Assembly: GCA_013076295.1 (NCBI GenBank)
Contig: RQOL01000478.1
Span: 62,001 to 126,000, forward strand
Direction of reading: 5' to 3'
Length of the DNA: 64,000 nt
Source: Sanderia malayensis
Lineage: Eukaryota; Cnidaria; Scyphozoa; Semaeostomeae; Pelagiidae
Shown here: positions 1 through 12,007 of the stretch, in pieces
Layout of the letters: every line of letters starts with the position of its first letter
Position numbering within the stretch: position 1 is the stretch's first letter
Notes under the pieces: model-generated
Seen by the model: the letters and a program-made list of their open reading frames with translations, nothing else
The model's database searches: none
What the model was told of the DNA's origin: nothing
Made by a program: the position numbers and the translations under genes

Positions 1-557
1 GCGAATGCAGCGTACGAAGTGCGCCCTATCAGTCAATGTTTCTTGATAATAGATAGACAGGCGAGCGCAGCGAGCTAACCCATCGTAAGTGGGGTTGAAA
101 GGGGCATGAGCGTTAGCGAATGCAGCACACGAAGTGCGCCAATAATAGGGGAGCGCAGCGAGCTAACCCATTGTAAGTGGGGTTGAAAGGGGCATGAGCG
201 TTAGCGAATGCAGCGCACGAAATGCGCCAACCATAGGCGAGCGCAGCGAGCTAACCCATTGTAGTGGGGTAGAAAGGGGCATGAGCGTTAGCGAATGTAG
301 CGCACGAAGTGCGCCAACCACAGGCGAGCGCAGCGAGCTAACCCATTGTATGTGGAGTTGAAAGGGGCATGAGCATAAGCGAATGCAGCGCACGAAGTGT
401 GCCAACCACAGGTGAGCGCAGCGAGCTAACCCAGTGTACGTGGGGTTGACAGGGGCATGAGCGTAAGCGAATGCAGCGCACGAAGTGCGCCAGCCACATT
501 AATTTTTTTCACTTGCCCACCTCTGGGAAGCGAACGAATGCGAGCGCCCCCGGCTAG
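1..557 (+). mobile_element. Helitron-like non-autonomous element, copy 1 (3' part only)
   Basis: Six head-to-tail units of about 60-115 bp fill most of this stretch. Each carries the hairpin GCGCAC-GAA-GTGCGC or a one-base variant, a GCGAGCGCAGCGAGC block and a GGGGTTGAAAGGGGCATGAGC block. After the last unit a unique tail ends in CTAG at 554-557, followed by T. All five copies of this family in the window end in CTAG followed by T, the pattern expected of Helitrons, which insert between A and T and end in CTRR. The 5' part lies outside the window. No protein is encoded; it should be mobilised in trans. Confidence is high for a repeat family and moderate for the Helitron class. Confidence 0.7.
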
Positions 558-565
558 TAGTAATA

Positions 566-2036
566 AGAAAGGGCTTGAAAAAGAGGCAACTACAAAGCAA
601 GCAAAGAAATCAAGAAGCAATACATTAACTGATCGAGTAGCTGTGAATCATTGTGTTGTAAAGGAATTAGAAAAGGACTTTAAAAATTTAAATGAACTGA
701 ACTGCAATGTTCATCCTATTGATAGGCTGGGAAACAAAACAAGGAACATATTAAAGGAAAGAGAAGGAAGGAAAGACAATGGCAGCAAATTGTTTGGAAG
801 TGACTGTATCAGCACTAAAATAGTGCTAAATGTGTCCAAACTCAAGCACAAGCAAGGAGTTGGTGACCCAACTTCTTTTGGAGCATTTCTCAAGATGAGC
901 AATATATCCCCAACTTTTTTGCCAAGATATGTTGGAAACAGGTTTGACATTCTTTTTAAACTTGCAGGCCCGATCTTTCATCTCCGCAAAGAGATGATTG
1001 AATATCTTGATAAATGGTGTGTGTCATCAAAACTTGCACCAGCATTATTATCAGACATCCAGAGCCAAGAGGGTTTGCTACAGCTTCAGGCACTAGGATT
1101 GTTTGGCAAACTTCTGACTGGCCCTTGGATGACCAAGATCTATGGTGAAAAACAAATATTCATCATCTTGAGCTGAGATTTCTTTCCAGGAGAGTTATTG
1201 ATGCATTAAAGAGTTATGAGGAAAATCCTGAAATAGTATTAAGCACACAAATTTATTCCTTTGGTGAGCCTTTAAAGATGTTAAATGTTGTCTTGAAGTC
1301 ATTGCAGGAATCACCAGCTCATGTTGAAGAGTTTAACGAAATCATAGGTGCACTTGCAAAAGGATTCAGAGAAGTCCTTGAAAGGCAACTTGAACCATAT
1401 TTACATGGTAGACTTGCAAATCCTAGAGATAAAGTCATGGAGCAAACCAAATCTGCACCAAAGCACAACATTTATTCTGAGAGAGCCCTGGCCATGGCAG
1501 AATCTCAATGCAGGCAGGCCCCAAATGCAAAGGTTGACTTTTTATCCTCCAAAGTAAGATTTGGAATGAACCATGCTATTGATTGGTTGGATAAACAAGA
1601 AGATGCAAGTTCTGTTTTGAAGTTTGCAATCAATAAGGGACGCGAATCTATCAACAAGAGGAAAGTGCATGATGAGAAAGTTGAGAGGAAGAAAATCAAG
1701 CGAATGAAATTGAAATTTCAAAAGAAAGATTCAAATGTGAGACGGCAAATTCAAAGAAAGGCCAAACAAATGATGAATAACAAGAGTCTAACAATTCAAT
1801 GTGTGAGTCAGTTGCACAATAACATTGACAAAGAGACAAAGGAAACCTGCTATGAATTTATTACAAACATCAACAAATTCACAGGAAGGGTGTTGCATCA
1901 TGTGTGGTTTGATGAAGAAACTGGTAGAGAAGAGAATTACAAAGGTAAAATAACCAAAGTTGCTAGAGGAAGACAGTCTCTTACTATAGAATATGACATA
2001 CCTGGGTTTGATGATCCAGCATATAATATAATATAA
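566..2036 (+). pseudogene. Broken gene of a repetitive invertebrate protein family, function unknown
   Basis: Two open segments (about 566-1176 and 1190-2036) belong to one protein and are separated by a small frameshift near 1150-1190: the second frame continues directly with LRFLSRRVIDALKSYEENP. The product would be about 480 residues. It contains GNRFDILFKLAG, a leucine-rich GLFGKLLTGPWM segment, SAPKHNIYSERALAMAE, a lysine/arginine-rich coiled stretch and a C-terminal block with VLHHVWFDEETG. I recall similar proteins as repeated genes in cnidarian and fish genomes, mostly uncharacterised and probably carried by a transposon; this is memory, not a search. The plus-strand frame also runs back into the upstream repeat, giving a chimeric start at 457 that I do not trust. 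It sits between two facing Helitron-like copies. Confidence 0.5.
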
Positions 2037-2041
2037 TATAA

Positions 2042-3576
2042 CTAGGGGTCATCACTCGCTTCACTCGTTCGCCCCAGCCCGTCAAGTAATAAAGGCTTAA
2101 TCTGGTTGGCGCACTTCGTGCGCTGCATTCGCTGCTGCTCATGCCCCTTTCAACCCCACTTACAATGGGTTAGCTCGCTGCGCTCGCCTCTGGTTGGCGC
2201 ACTTCTTGCGCTGCATTCGCTGATGCTCATGCCCCTTTCAACCCCACTTACAATGGGTTAGCTCGCTGCGCTCGCCTATGGTTGGCGCACTTCGTGCGCT
2301 GCATTCGCTGATGCTCATGCCCCTTTCAACCCCACTTACAATGGGTTAGCTCGCTGCGCTCGCCTATGGTTGGCGCACTTCGTGCGCTGCATTCGCTAAC
2401 GCTCATGCCCCTTTCTACCCCACGTACAATGGGTTAGCTCGCTGCGCTCGCCTGTGGTTGGCGCACTTCGTGCGCTGCATTCGCTGCTGCTCATGCCCCT
2501 TTCAACCCCACTTACAATGGGTTAGCTCGCTGCGCTCGCCTATGGTTGGCGCACTTCGTGCGCTGCATTCGCTAACGCTCATGCCCCTTCCAATCCCACG
2601 TACAATGGGTTAGCTCGCTGCGCTCGCCTATGGTTGGCGCACTTCGTGCGCTGCATTCGCTAACGCTCATGCCCCTTCCAACCCACGTACAATGGGTTAG
2701 CTCGCTGCGCTCGCCTGTCTATCTGTTATCAAGAAACATTGACTGATAGGGCGCACTTCATGCGCTGCATTCGCTCCCGCTCATGCCTCTGGCTACTCCT
2801 CTTACAATAGTTTGGCTCGCTCCGCTCGCCTCATAATCGCGTATCATAATTTGTTTTTAAAACTTTGACTTTGTTTACATTAGGCCTAAGCGTCACAATA
2901 TGCCGAAGCAAAAATGGCGGTCGTACAAAAACTAAAACTATCTCACTCAAAAAACAAAAGAAAACTAACACCTGTGTTCTCAATTGTCTCCTGTAATTTT
3001 CCAGAGGTCTCTCAAACAATTAGCAAGGCTTTACAAAGATAATTCAGGTTGTAAAACACTTTGAAAGGCGCCCAGTTATCCTTTGTGTTGAAAACAAAAA
3101 CACGCGTCTTCTCCAAAAGTACCTGCTGTTCAACCCGAGGGCTAATTTGCATGATAACGAAAAACGCGTGACTTTTCACGTGAAGTCACGAAAGAGCCAA
3201 TCAAATTGCAGCAAAAGGCGAAACGCGTCACGTGAATAGCGAACGCTTTCTTCGAAATTGGAGTTGGAGACCCGAATTTGGAAGTTTCGCCAGCGTAAAC
3301 CGTCGTTTTTTCGTGATAGCACAATTAGTGGAGTAATTAATGGAATAACTCAAAAATTCTTTTAAAATAGGCTTCCAAAAATAGATAGCTTTTGCCTACT
3401 CCAGAAACGGAGCCTTTCCATGCAAGTCTCAACTTTGTGCGCCCCCATTGAAAAAAGCCTTTTTGATTACACGGTTCGCCGTTTCGGCCCATTGTTTTGG
3501 GGCGTTCGACCTATTGTTTCGGGTCGAATCTATTGTTTTTGGCAGGGAAAGTGCGTCATCATGTGACTCCGTAGAA
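2042..3576 (-). mobile_element. Helitron-like non-autonomous element, copy 2 (full length)
   Basis: On the minus strand this copy runs from a 5' end (T)TCTACGGAGTCAC at about 3576 to a 3' end CTAG at 2042-2045, flanked by T. The 5' 730 bp (2850-3576) is unique sequence that matches 53992-54745 in opposite orientation. The 3' half is a minisatellite of about eight units with GCGCAC-GAA-GTGCGC hairpins. Comparing the two complete copies defines the family: a 5' unique domain, then a variable array, then a 45-70 bp 3' tail. Internal minisatellites are known in Helitron-derived DINE/HINE elements. No coding capacity is seen. The 5' terminus is uncertain by a base or two because an AT repeat flanks it. 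Confidence 0.7.
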
Positions 3577-4845
3577 TATATATATTAGATATAATATAAT
3601 ATGAAGACAATCGAAATCATTGGGGACATTGTCCTTGGGGACCTTGTATTCAATGATTCTTGAGCAGGTGATCTGTGTCTTGCAGGCCTTAACATGGTTT
3701 TTCTGCCTAACAATTCTTAAGAATTTTCTAGTTCTTAAGAATTCTTGTTTAGTTTCTTTCTAGCTGAATAATTCTTATCATAACATGTAACATGTAACAT
3801 GTAACTCTAAACAATCCTCACGTATCCCAGGAATTCTTAGGAATTCTTGTCTTTTTAATGTGCACAAGTCCTATTTTGCTCCAAATGTGTAGTAAACTCA
3901 AGTACAAAGTGCTCTAAAAATTTCAAGTCTACCAAAGCTTCACACAGAGATATTTATTTCTTTATGCTCCATTTTTTAAAAATGTTTTGAATTTGCAATG
4001 TCAAAGACTGACTTCATGGTAGTTTGAACGATGTGCCCCCATGAAATTCAAGAGCGCCTGCAGTGCCCCTACTGTACGTGTAATTACAATACCATATGAG
4101 GTGTTTAGATAAGTGAATTTTTCTTTCAAGTTTTGGAATAATCTGATGTAAATTTTTGAGATAAGAGAGATATCCGCAATTTTGAAAAATTGCCATATTT
4201 GGAATTCTGGAGGAAAAAACAGTCAAAAGTAAAAATTTTACAATAAGGAGGGTGTAGTTTCTTAATTTGAACGAAATAAATCACAACATCAGTGTTTATG
4301 AAATTGCCCTTACTTCTTGGTCAGGCCATTTTGCTACAACTTTTGACATTAATTCCCATTACGAAATTCTTTATATTGAAAAATGCATAACTTTTTATCA
4401 CATTGACATAAAAAGTTGGGACATATGTAAATTTGAATGATTTTTTAGCTCTTTCTGGCTGTATATGAATCAGCACTCTGGGATGAGTCTCAAATATTTG
4501 TGCAAGTACCTACATGGATTTTTTCACAAAAAAGCACACCCAACAAAGGACGCAAGCCAATCAAGGGAGGTGGCGTGGACCCTGCTTTTTTATAAAAATT
4601 TTGATTTTATTCTAAAAATCTTTTCCTGTCAACTATCAGGCCAACAAACAGTAAAAATGTGAAAAGTACCAAGATAATAACATTGGATTGTAAAAAGAAA
4701 AATCAATGTCTTCGTTCTGACATTTCACCTGCTGCAGCCTCTTTTAGTTTATTTCAGCAGATTATAAATTGTTATGGGTTAGATTGCTATATTCTGCCTG
4801 ATTCGTGGGTCAAATTTTGTGACTTTCACCTGGATTATGGGTCAA
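3577..4845. other. Non-coding AT-rich gap
   Basis: I see no supportable gene. The stretch contains short repeats such as TTCTTAAGAATT variants near 3715-3750 and 3835-3850, and a triple ACATGTA run near 3785-3800. Small open frames near 4465-4900 show no recognisable protein and run into the next repeat copy. It could be host intergenic DNA or an old element decayed beyond recognition. Confidence 0.5.
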
Positions 4846-5394
4846 CTAGGGGTCATCACTCGCTTCGCTCGTTCGCCCCAGCCCGTCATGTAAAAAAGGC
4901 TTAATCTGGTTGGCGCACTTCGTGCGCTGCATTCGCTTACGCTCATGCCCCTTTCTACCCCACTACAATGGGTTAGCCCGCTGCGTTCGCCTGTCTATCT
5001 ATTATCAAGAAACACTGACTGATAGGGCGCACTTCGAGCGCTGAATTCGCTTCGCTCATGCTTCTTTCAACCCCACGTACAATGGGTTAGCTCGCTGAGC
5101 TCACCTGTCTATCTATTATCAAGAAACACTGACTGATAAGGCGCACTTTGTGCGCTGCATTTGCTTCGCTCATGCCTCTTTCAACCGCACGTACAATGGG
5201 TTAGCTCGCTGCGCTCGCCTGTCTATCTATTATCAAGAAACATTGACTGATAGGGCGCACTTCATGCGCTGCATTCGTTTCGCTCATGCCTCTTTCAACC
5301 CCACGTACAATGGGTTAGTTATGGGTTCGCCGTTTCGGCCCATTGTTTTTGAGCGTTCGACCTATTGTTTCGGGTCGAATCTATTGTTTTTGGC
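4846..5394 (-). mobile_element. Helitron-like non-autonomous element, copy 3 (internally deleted)
   Basis: The minus-strand 3' end CTAG lies at 4846-4849 and is followed by T. Four minisatellite units follow, of the longer type that includes the TATCAGTCAATGTTTCTTGA segment. The array then jumps at about 5320 straight to the extreme 5' part of the family (GTTCGCCGTTTCGGCCCATTG onward). About 650 bp of the 5' unique domain is missing, and so are the last 25 bp, including TCTACGGAGTC. It is therefore a deletion derivative of the same family as 2042-3576. Confidence 0.65.
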
Positions 5395-5861
5395 AATATA
5401 TATTAGATGAAGATTTGCTTGTTATATTGTCAGATTCATTTCCACGTTTTAGTCTTGGTCTTTCGAGTATGTTTTTTGTGGTCTCCATGGCTTTGGGGTA
5501 GTTTTTCAAATAAGTACAAAAGAGGTAACTTGAGGCCACAACATTAACCTGCATTTTTAAATATAGAATGCATGTATGTATTGTGTATGTTAGGATATAG
5601 GTAAAGTCTTGGTTATTGGTCCATCCTCCAGATTCTCACCCCCTGTAAGAGTTACCCACTCTAACTATTGAAGTTAAAAATTTTTTGGAACTAAGAAGTT
5701 TAGCCCTGCTTCCATTAGGTTGTAAATATATTTTTCTACTCTATATGATTGGCTATAGTTATTTCTGTTTTTAGTTGATTGCTCTGTCACACTTATCGTA
5801 AGAATAAAGTGAATCCAGTGTTTCCTCATACCGTGTAACCGATGGACTTGAAGGGGATGTA
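5395..5861. other. Non-coding gap
   Basis: No gene is visible between the repeat copy and the MULE-like remnant. The sequence is AT-rich and of ordinary complexity. It could hold lost upstream parts of the MULE-like gene, but I could not recognise transposase motifs in it. Confidence 0.4.
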
Positions 5862-8195
5862 GAGGAAAATTTTGTCGTTCCAAGACATGGTAATGCAACA
5901 AAGCCAACTGCAGGCAAATATTTTAGAGCCGAGAAGAATGTTTTAAGGGCTGCAGCATCCGGATTGGAAGAGAAAAGGAGTGTTGATGAAGTTTATAAAA
6001 CCTTGTCAAGTTCAGAAGGATCCTTCTCTGTAAGTGCAGAGCTCAGGAATCCGAGACAGGTTCAAAACATCAAGAGTTTGATGAAAGGAACCACAAAAGA
6101 GGTTACACAAGGATACGATGAGATCAAAGACATTGTGAATCAATGGCACATTGAAATGAAGAGGATTTCACGAGATGCATAACCATCCTACCAAGCCGTT
6201 ATTACAGCATCCACTACCTAGAGGAAAGCTTGAAGGACCTTGAAGGACCGAACGTTTTTGTGAATGGAAATTCTGTGCTGCGAGTGGACATCATATTCGA
6301 AATAATTGACAACTGCTGGGTGACTGATACAAGTTACACAAATGAATCATTCATCTGCGAAATCAATGGAATCAACCTACAGAGCATTTGCCACAAGTCT
6401 GGTGACAAATAAAGGTTTTAGAGACATCTGTCGAGAAGCTGACCGGCTAACGTGTTTGCAACATGTGATGGAAGGAGATTCCCTACAACTTGGAAAGATG
6501 GGAGCCACAAAAAATACAGGGAAAAGAATTCTCACGGACATATCAACTTCAACATTTTGGGCTTGCTGTTGCTGATAATGCTGAAGACTTTACAGCTAAA
6601 CTCAGTAGCCTAAAAGAGGTTTGGGAGCTACTTCTACCAGGATTCCATGCTTGGTTTGAAAAAAGAAGGAAGGAAATGTTCAAAAAGACCATTGTTGAAG
6701 CAGCAAAATGTCGCATGGGATTAGTGGGGAATTTTTCGACAACAGACTTGGGGTCATGCACAAATGGCAAAAGAGCAGTGCTTTCAGGGGGAGGGAGCAG
6801 CCAAGAAGTAATAGAGGTATGAAGCTTACTTGTCCGTTAACCAAAAACTCCTCCTTGATCAGAAATTTTATGTATCTTAATATGTTAGAAAATGTGGTCA
6901 AAATCGTTCTGTTTTTGGATTCTCTATTTCCCACCTGCACAGATCTCATTAGAGACAGAATTGGGTTCGCAAATTGGTAGCAGATTCCATGCTTTGCTGC
7001 TAATAGTTTTTTTGAAGCTTCTTAAAGGGTACTCAGTAGCTGACATGCATTGTTTCATGCAGTTTCTCGCATGAAATAAATATTTCATTTTTGTCCTGTT
7101 GTATTGCCAGTTTAACATTGCCCACTTTTAAAAAGACATGGTAGGTGGCGGATATGTTGATTTTTAAGGATCCATTTGTTTGGTCTTCACGTGGTTCCCA
7201 TAGAGTGGACAATATTACTCGTTTACCACAATCACAGAATAATTTTGAGCTCTGAAACGCTTTATATGACATTAAATGCAATAGAGTTGAATGGCTCTAG
7301 ATTCTTGTCTTTTATTTTGATGCTTTCATGTTATAACATTTTTTTCAAACATTGATCGGAACTGTGACAAATATTTTAGAACATGTTTCCTATAATTTCT
7401 TCTGCAGGTTGCCAAAGTTTTGCAAGATTGGGTGGCTTCCTACACGAACGAGGCAGTGAAAGCGATATGTGGAATCGGGAAATATCAATTGGCTAATGGT
7501 TATGAGCAGTGTTATGTTCATTCAGTACCCTGGACGCATTGGAGCAATGAAAGTCAGAATGAACATGCAGACGTCTTCTTTTCCTACGTTCCGTCATGCA
7601 GCGAGACGTTTTCCCGTCCAAGCAAAGCTGGATTGAAAGGCAATACCACGAAGAAAAGAAGAAGAGACCTGAATGAGCCAGAGGTATTTTGCGGCCGTTT
7701 TGGGAAACCGAGCATAACAATGTAAATGCTGAAGATGACAGAAGCAAACAGAGAAAAGTAACCCCATAAAAATACAGAAAACAGTTGGATGAACATTTGT
7801 AGCACCAAAAGGAGTTTCAGAGAATGATGAATATTCAACAATTGACCCACTTGATCCTATAAGAGTCGTAATTTGTCCAAATGTCTTGGTACATAAGCAG
7901 GATACAAAAAATTGCCCAAGATCCGTGCAGAGATCCCAGCAATGCCTACCCACATTCACTAATGCTGACCAAGTCATTGTCCAAAGATCGGAAGTCCAAG
8001 ACAACATATGCAAAAAAGGCGGAAGAGTGAAAAGCCAGTCAGGTTAAATTTATCTTAATTACATCAAACAGTGTCTTGTTGAATAAGACAGAAACTTTTC
8101 CTTTTCAGCAATCACTGTTTTGAAAGAAACAGGGAAACACCTTCCTCAGACAGCTGTGGTAAAGCTTAAAAAATTCAGACTCCAGTTCGAATAAT
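5862..8195 (+). pseudogene. Degraded MULE-like transposase gene
   Basis: Fragments in several frames appear in the order expected for a repeated invertebrate MULE-like protein. An N-terminal part (5862-6181) contains VVPRHGNATKPTAGKY and EEKRSVDEVYKTLSSSEG. A DDE-region piece contains TYRAFATSLVTNKGFRDI (6372-6430). A helical part has FTAKLSSLKEVWELLLPGFH (about 6590-6700), followed by NRLGVMHK. VAKVLQDWVASYTNEAV (7408 on) and a C-terminal piece with ITVLKETGKHLPQTAVVKLK (8115-8190) complete it. A GT-AG intron at 6817-7407 (GAG|GTATGA to TGCAG|GTTGCC) joins two of the pieces. Several frameshifts and stops break it and most of the catalytic core is missing. The family assignment rests on remembered motifs, so it is moderate. 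Confidence 0.5.
6817..7407 (+). other. Probable intron of the MULE-like gene
   Basis: The donor GAG|GTATGA and the acceptor TTCTTCTGCAG|GTTGCC flank 591 bp with no coding resemblance. The peptide before it (SSQEVIE) and after it (VAKVLQDWV) would join into one helical segment. Confidence 0.5.
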
Positions 8196-8729
8196 TCAGG
8201 CAAGCGCATACAATTGGAAAATTGATGAACTGTAACAGATTTTTTCTTTTAATTATTAAAGTAAAGCGACAGGTATTTTTCACAGGTCGGAAGTCACATT
8301 TTAAAGGTCGCAGGTCGAAGCAAAACAGGGCTTAAGATCTCAGGTCGAAGCAAAATAACTTAATTAGCTGTTTTATCCAAACTAAAGGGATCATTAGAAT
8401 ATAATTTATTCCTAATGACTTTGTTCTTAAACTGCTTAAGCTCTATTTTGCTTCCACCTGCTACCTGTAAAATGCGTCCTCTGACCTTCAAAAAATACCT
8501 CTCCTGATCAAAGCAACTTAAAGTATTCTCATTGTTAATAAATAATGACTTTTAACGTGTAAAGTTGTCAAGCAAGGCTGCATTACGAGCATAAATCTGT
8601 ATCAGTATATCTTATTTCCTTATAAAGATAGGTGAAGTTTCTATACCTAGCCTATTCGAAACATTTTAAAACGTTTATGGTATTTTAGACGAGTCCTTGA
8701 CCTCGAGTTCAGAATTTACGAGCCTAGGC
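8196..8729. other. Non-coding gap upstream of the P element
   Basis: Nothing coding is seen. A short motif resembling AGGTCGAAGCAAAA is repeated at about 8310-8350. The remainder is AT-rich sequence of ordinary complexity. Confidence 0.4.
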
Positions 8730-11700
8730 CAGTGCAAGAAGTAATTATCAATGAGGTATATAGAAAACCTAGAGAGCTCACTTCCAAAACGAGGTTGGAG
8801 CCGCCTAAATTTGAAAGAAAAAATTTTGCACGGCAAAACGCACGAGTGACCTTGCATTGTACGGCTTTTCAATACGAGCTATAACTTCTTTGCTTCTCAG
8901 AATGGTCATCTCTTGTATATCGTTCGGATGTAAAAATAGACAGATTGTCAAGAAAACTAAATCCTCTGATTGTCTGAAGGAACCAGTAACAGCCAATGTT
9001 GCCGCGAACAGTGAAAGCAGTTGCACCAGTAGTAGGCCAGGGCCTATTGCCTTTCATCGGTGTGTTGATGTCACCAATGTTTCTTTATGTTTCTTGATTC
9101 TAAATGTTCTTCTGCAGTTCTATGTTTCTTTACAACTTCTGATGCGCTTTCTTGACAATCCTTTGATAGATTTCCAGTAAATAAGGAAAGGCAGACCCAG
9201 TGGATTTCGGCAGTTAGACGTTGTAAATGGAATCAAACTAGATTTTCCTACATCTGCAGTGAGCAATTTCTACCTTCTGATTATAAAGTACCTCCTGGCC
9301 AACCGCGACCTCCCTTGAAGCCTTCTGCCATACCCTCTGTGTTTCCACAGATTCCAACACTACTTCAGAACAAATTAGTAAAAGAACGAAGACCTCTAAT
9401 ACGATATGCGTGTGTGCCAACCAAAAGAAAACAAAATGAGGTCTCTCCCAATTGTGAACATGGAAACAAGAAAGTCAAGGTCAGGCAAAGTGTCCCAATC
9501 ACTCCAACTAAAAGATTTCTGAAAAAAAATTAGATTATTGCAACAAAAGTTACGACGGAGAAATAACAAAATTAGAACAATGAATGATTTGCTTGACACA
9601 CCGAAAAATAGCAATTTGTTATCTGCATCAAGCATTGATGTTCTAAGAGATCAATTCTCAGGTGTATCATTGGCATTGTTTAAAAATGAAATAAAAAATA
9701 AACATTCCATGCCCACTGGTAGAAGATACAGCGATGAAGTCAAGCAATTTGCTTTGACTGTTAATTTTTACTCCCCACGAGCATACAACTTCATAAGAAA
9801 AGCATTGAAGCTACCACACCCATCTTCTATAAGAGAATGGACCACATCAATTGATTGTGAACTTGGCTTTCTCACTGAAGTTTTTAAAGATTTGGAAAAG
9901 TGTTGCAATGAAGCACCTGACATGGTTGATTGCTGTCTTTCCATTGATGCAGTTGCCATCAGAAAACATGTATTGTTTGATAAGAGAAAGTCAAAATATT
10001 ATGGTTTTGTGGATTATGGTAGGTTAGTGCTTGAAAATACAGAGACTGTTGCATCTGAAGCCCTTGTTTTCATGTTGAACGGGTTGAAATCTCATTGGAA
10101 ATGTCCCATAGGATACTTTCTTACAGATAAGTGCAATGCAGAAACCCAAACATCTCTTATCAAGGCATGTCTTTCTTTGGCTGCAGACCATGGTCTTAGA
10201 ATTTGGTCCATTACATGTGATGGAACATCAACAAACATCACCACATTGAAAAATCTTGGCCTGAAGTTGACAAATAACTATGACACAATGGTGACAAAAT
10301 TCAAGCATCCAACACAGGATTATTATGTTTGTTGCACATTAGATGCATGCCATATGCTAAAGCTGGCAAGAAATGCATTGGGTGATTTAGGGGACTTTAA
10401 GGCACCAGATGGTCAGGTGATTTCTTGGCATTATATAACAAAGTTGGCAGAGTTAAAAGACAAAGAAGGATTTACATTGGCCAACAAATTAAATTCTCAC
10501 CACGTACATTGGCAAAAACATAAGATGAACGTGAAGCTTGCTGCTCAAACCGTTAGTTCATCTGTGGCAGATGCCCTGGAGTTCCTTGGTGAAGACATGA
10601 AACATCTTGATTTCAAGAACTGTCCCCCAACAGTAGCCTTCATCAGACATGTGGTTCGATTGTTTGATATTCTCAATTCGCGATCTCCAAGAATGAAAGC
10701 CTACAAATCACCAATCAGAATTCATAATTTAATAATAATTAAGCAACAGGTTACAAAGATTGCGGAGTATTTATTTGCAATAAGAGTTCAGGACCAATTG
10801 TTGGTTCACTCACGTCGCAAGACATTTATCATTGGTTTCTTGATGATTTCGAAGTCTCTACTTTCCATCGCAGAGGAGCTTCCAACCAGAATTGTAAACC
10901 GGTTCTCATTCATCCTCACATACAAATTTTCCCAGGATCACATTGAGCTTCTTTTTTCCTGCATTCGCAGTCGCCAAGGATAATTGTTTTCACTGAAGTC
11001 CAGCAAAAGGCACACACCAATCAATGAAATGGTACAATCTGGAGTAAACCATGACAATCAGGAAAACCTTTCCTTGATGTTTAACCAAATCGAAATTACA
11101 TCCCTTCTTGAGCAGATCTTATACTACATTGCAGAACATTGTTAGAAAGATTGCTGATACTGTAGATTGTACCCAATGCAGTGAGGCCTTGTTACTGGCT
11201 CCAACAGCACCAGATGATCATGGTTATAGCATGGAACTATCTTGTGGCAGATTTGTCTCCCACAAAAATCGAGGAGGTTTGGTGCGAGTATCCTTTGGCG
11301 TATTCAAAATAGTAGAACAGTGTGAGAAAGCATTCAAACTCACTGTCATCAGTTGTAACAAACAAATAACAACAACAAGTAAACTGGTGCGTACCATGAC
11401 GATGCAGGTTTTGTCAGTTTGCAATGGGGACCGTTATTTCCCAAACATTTCTGATCATCGCTTTGATGTTGTTCTCAGCTTTGAAGACGATCATCTCATC
11501 CAAATTGTCAAGAAGGTTTGCATGACATATCTAACCTTGCGCCTTCAAACATACAGTACCCATTATACAAGGCAGTTTATCAACAACAATACTCCAAGTG
11601 TCAGGCATCAAATGAACAAACTTATCCTTTTCAAGAATATTTAGGTTGCATCTGCTGCACCCGTTGCAATCGTAATTTAGGCCAAGATATGGAACATCGA

Positions 11701-12007
11701 AATTCTCTTTGAAAGCAGCATTTACCTCGTATAGAACCATAACAGCATATCCTAAATCATTATTTTTATATATCTAGCACAATTCCGTCATTTTTGTCAC
11801 AAACATCACGTTTTTTGAGCGAAATATAGTATTAAAACTCCAGGAATATCATTGCACACAGTGTGCAAAATTGCTCTTTTTGCCGTGCAAACCTCGTTTT
11901 CGATGCGATTTCTAATGGCTTCACTTTTCAGTACGGCAGAGTATAGCAAGTCAGCTCTCTAGGTTTTCTATACATCTCATTTGTAATTATTTGCCAGTGA
12001 AGCACTG
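8730..12007 (+). mobile_element. P-element (THAP9-like) DNA transposon
   Basis: The THAP/DDE transposase gene is bracketed by imperfect inverted repeats. The left end 8730-8790 contains CAGTGCAAGAAGTAATTAT and then TATAGAAAACCTAGAGAGCT. The reverse complement of 11947-12007 starts with CAGTGC and contains the same TATAGAAAACCTAGAGAGCT block. A second inverted pair holds TTTGCACGGCAAAA (about 8825 and 11875), next to AACGAGGTT. Taking CAGTGC as the tip gives a 3.28 kb element. I could not find an 8-bp target duplication next to these tips, so the exact ends are uncertain. Confidence 0.7.
8898..11643 (+). pseudogene. THAP-domain P-element transposase, lightly broken
   Basis: Exon 1 (8898-9059) opens a THAP zinc finger (ISCISFGCKNR ... 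IAFHR). A 110-bp GT-AG intron (9060-9169) rejoins it exactly as HR|FPV, continuing with TQWISAVRRCKW and YICSEQF. The usual THAP ICSEHF histidine is glutamine here. A frameshift in an A8 run near 9525 separates this from the 481-residue catalytic part (9538-10983). That part carries LSIDAVAIRK, FLTDKCNAETQ, TCDGTSTNITTLKNLG, DACHMLKLARNAL and FSQDHIELLFSCIRSRQG, the conserved acidic blocks of THAP9/P transposases. A stop and frameshift near 10980-11108 precede the C-terminal part (11108-11643, SCGRFVSHKNRGGLVRVS). With only a few lesions the copy is fairly young. Confidence 0.75.

Noticed and set aside
457..566. Start of the unknown gene at ATG 457
   Set aside because: The first 35 residues are read from the Helitron-like array and its 3' tail, so this start is a junction artefact.
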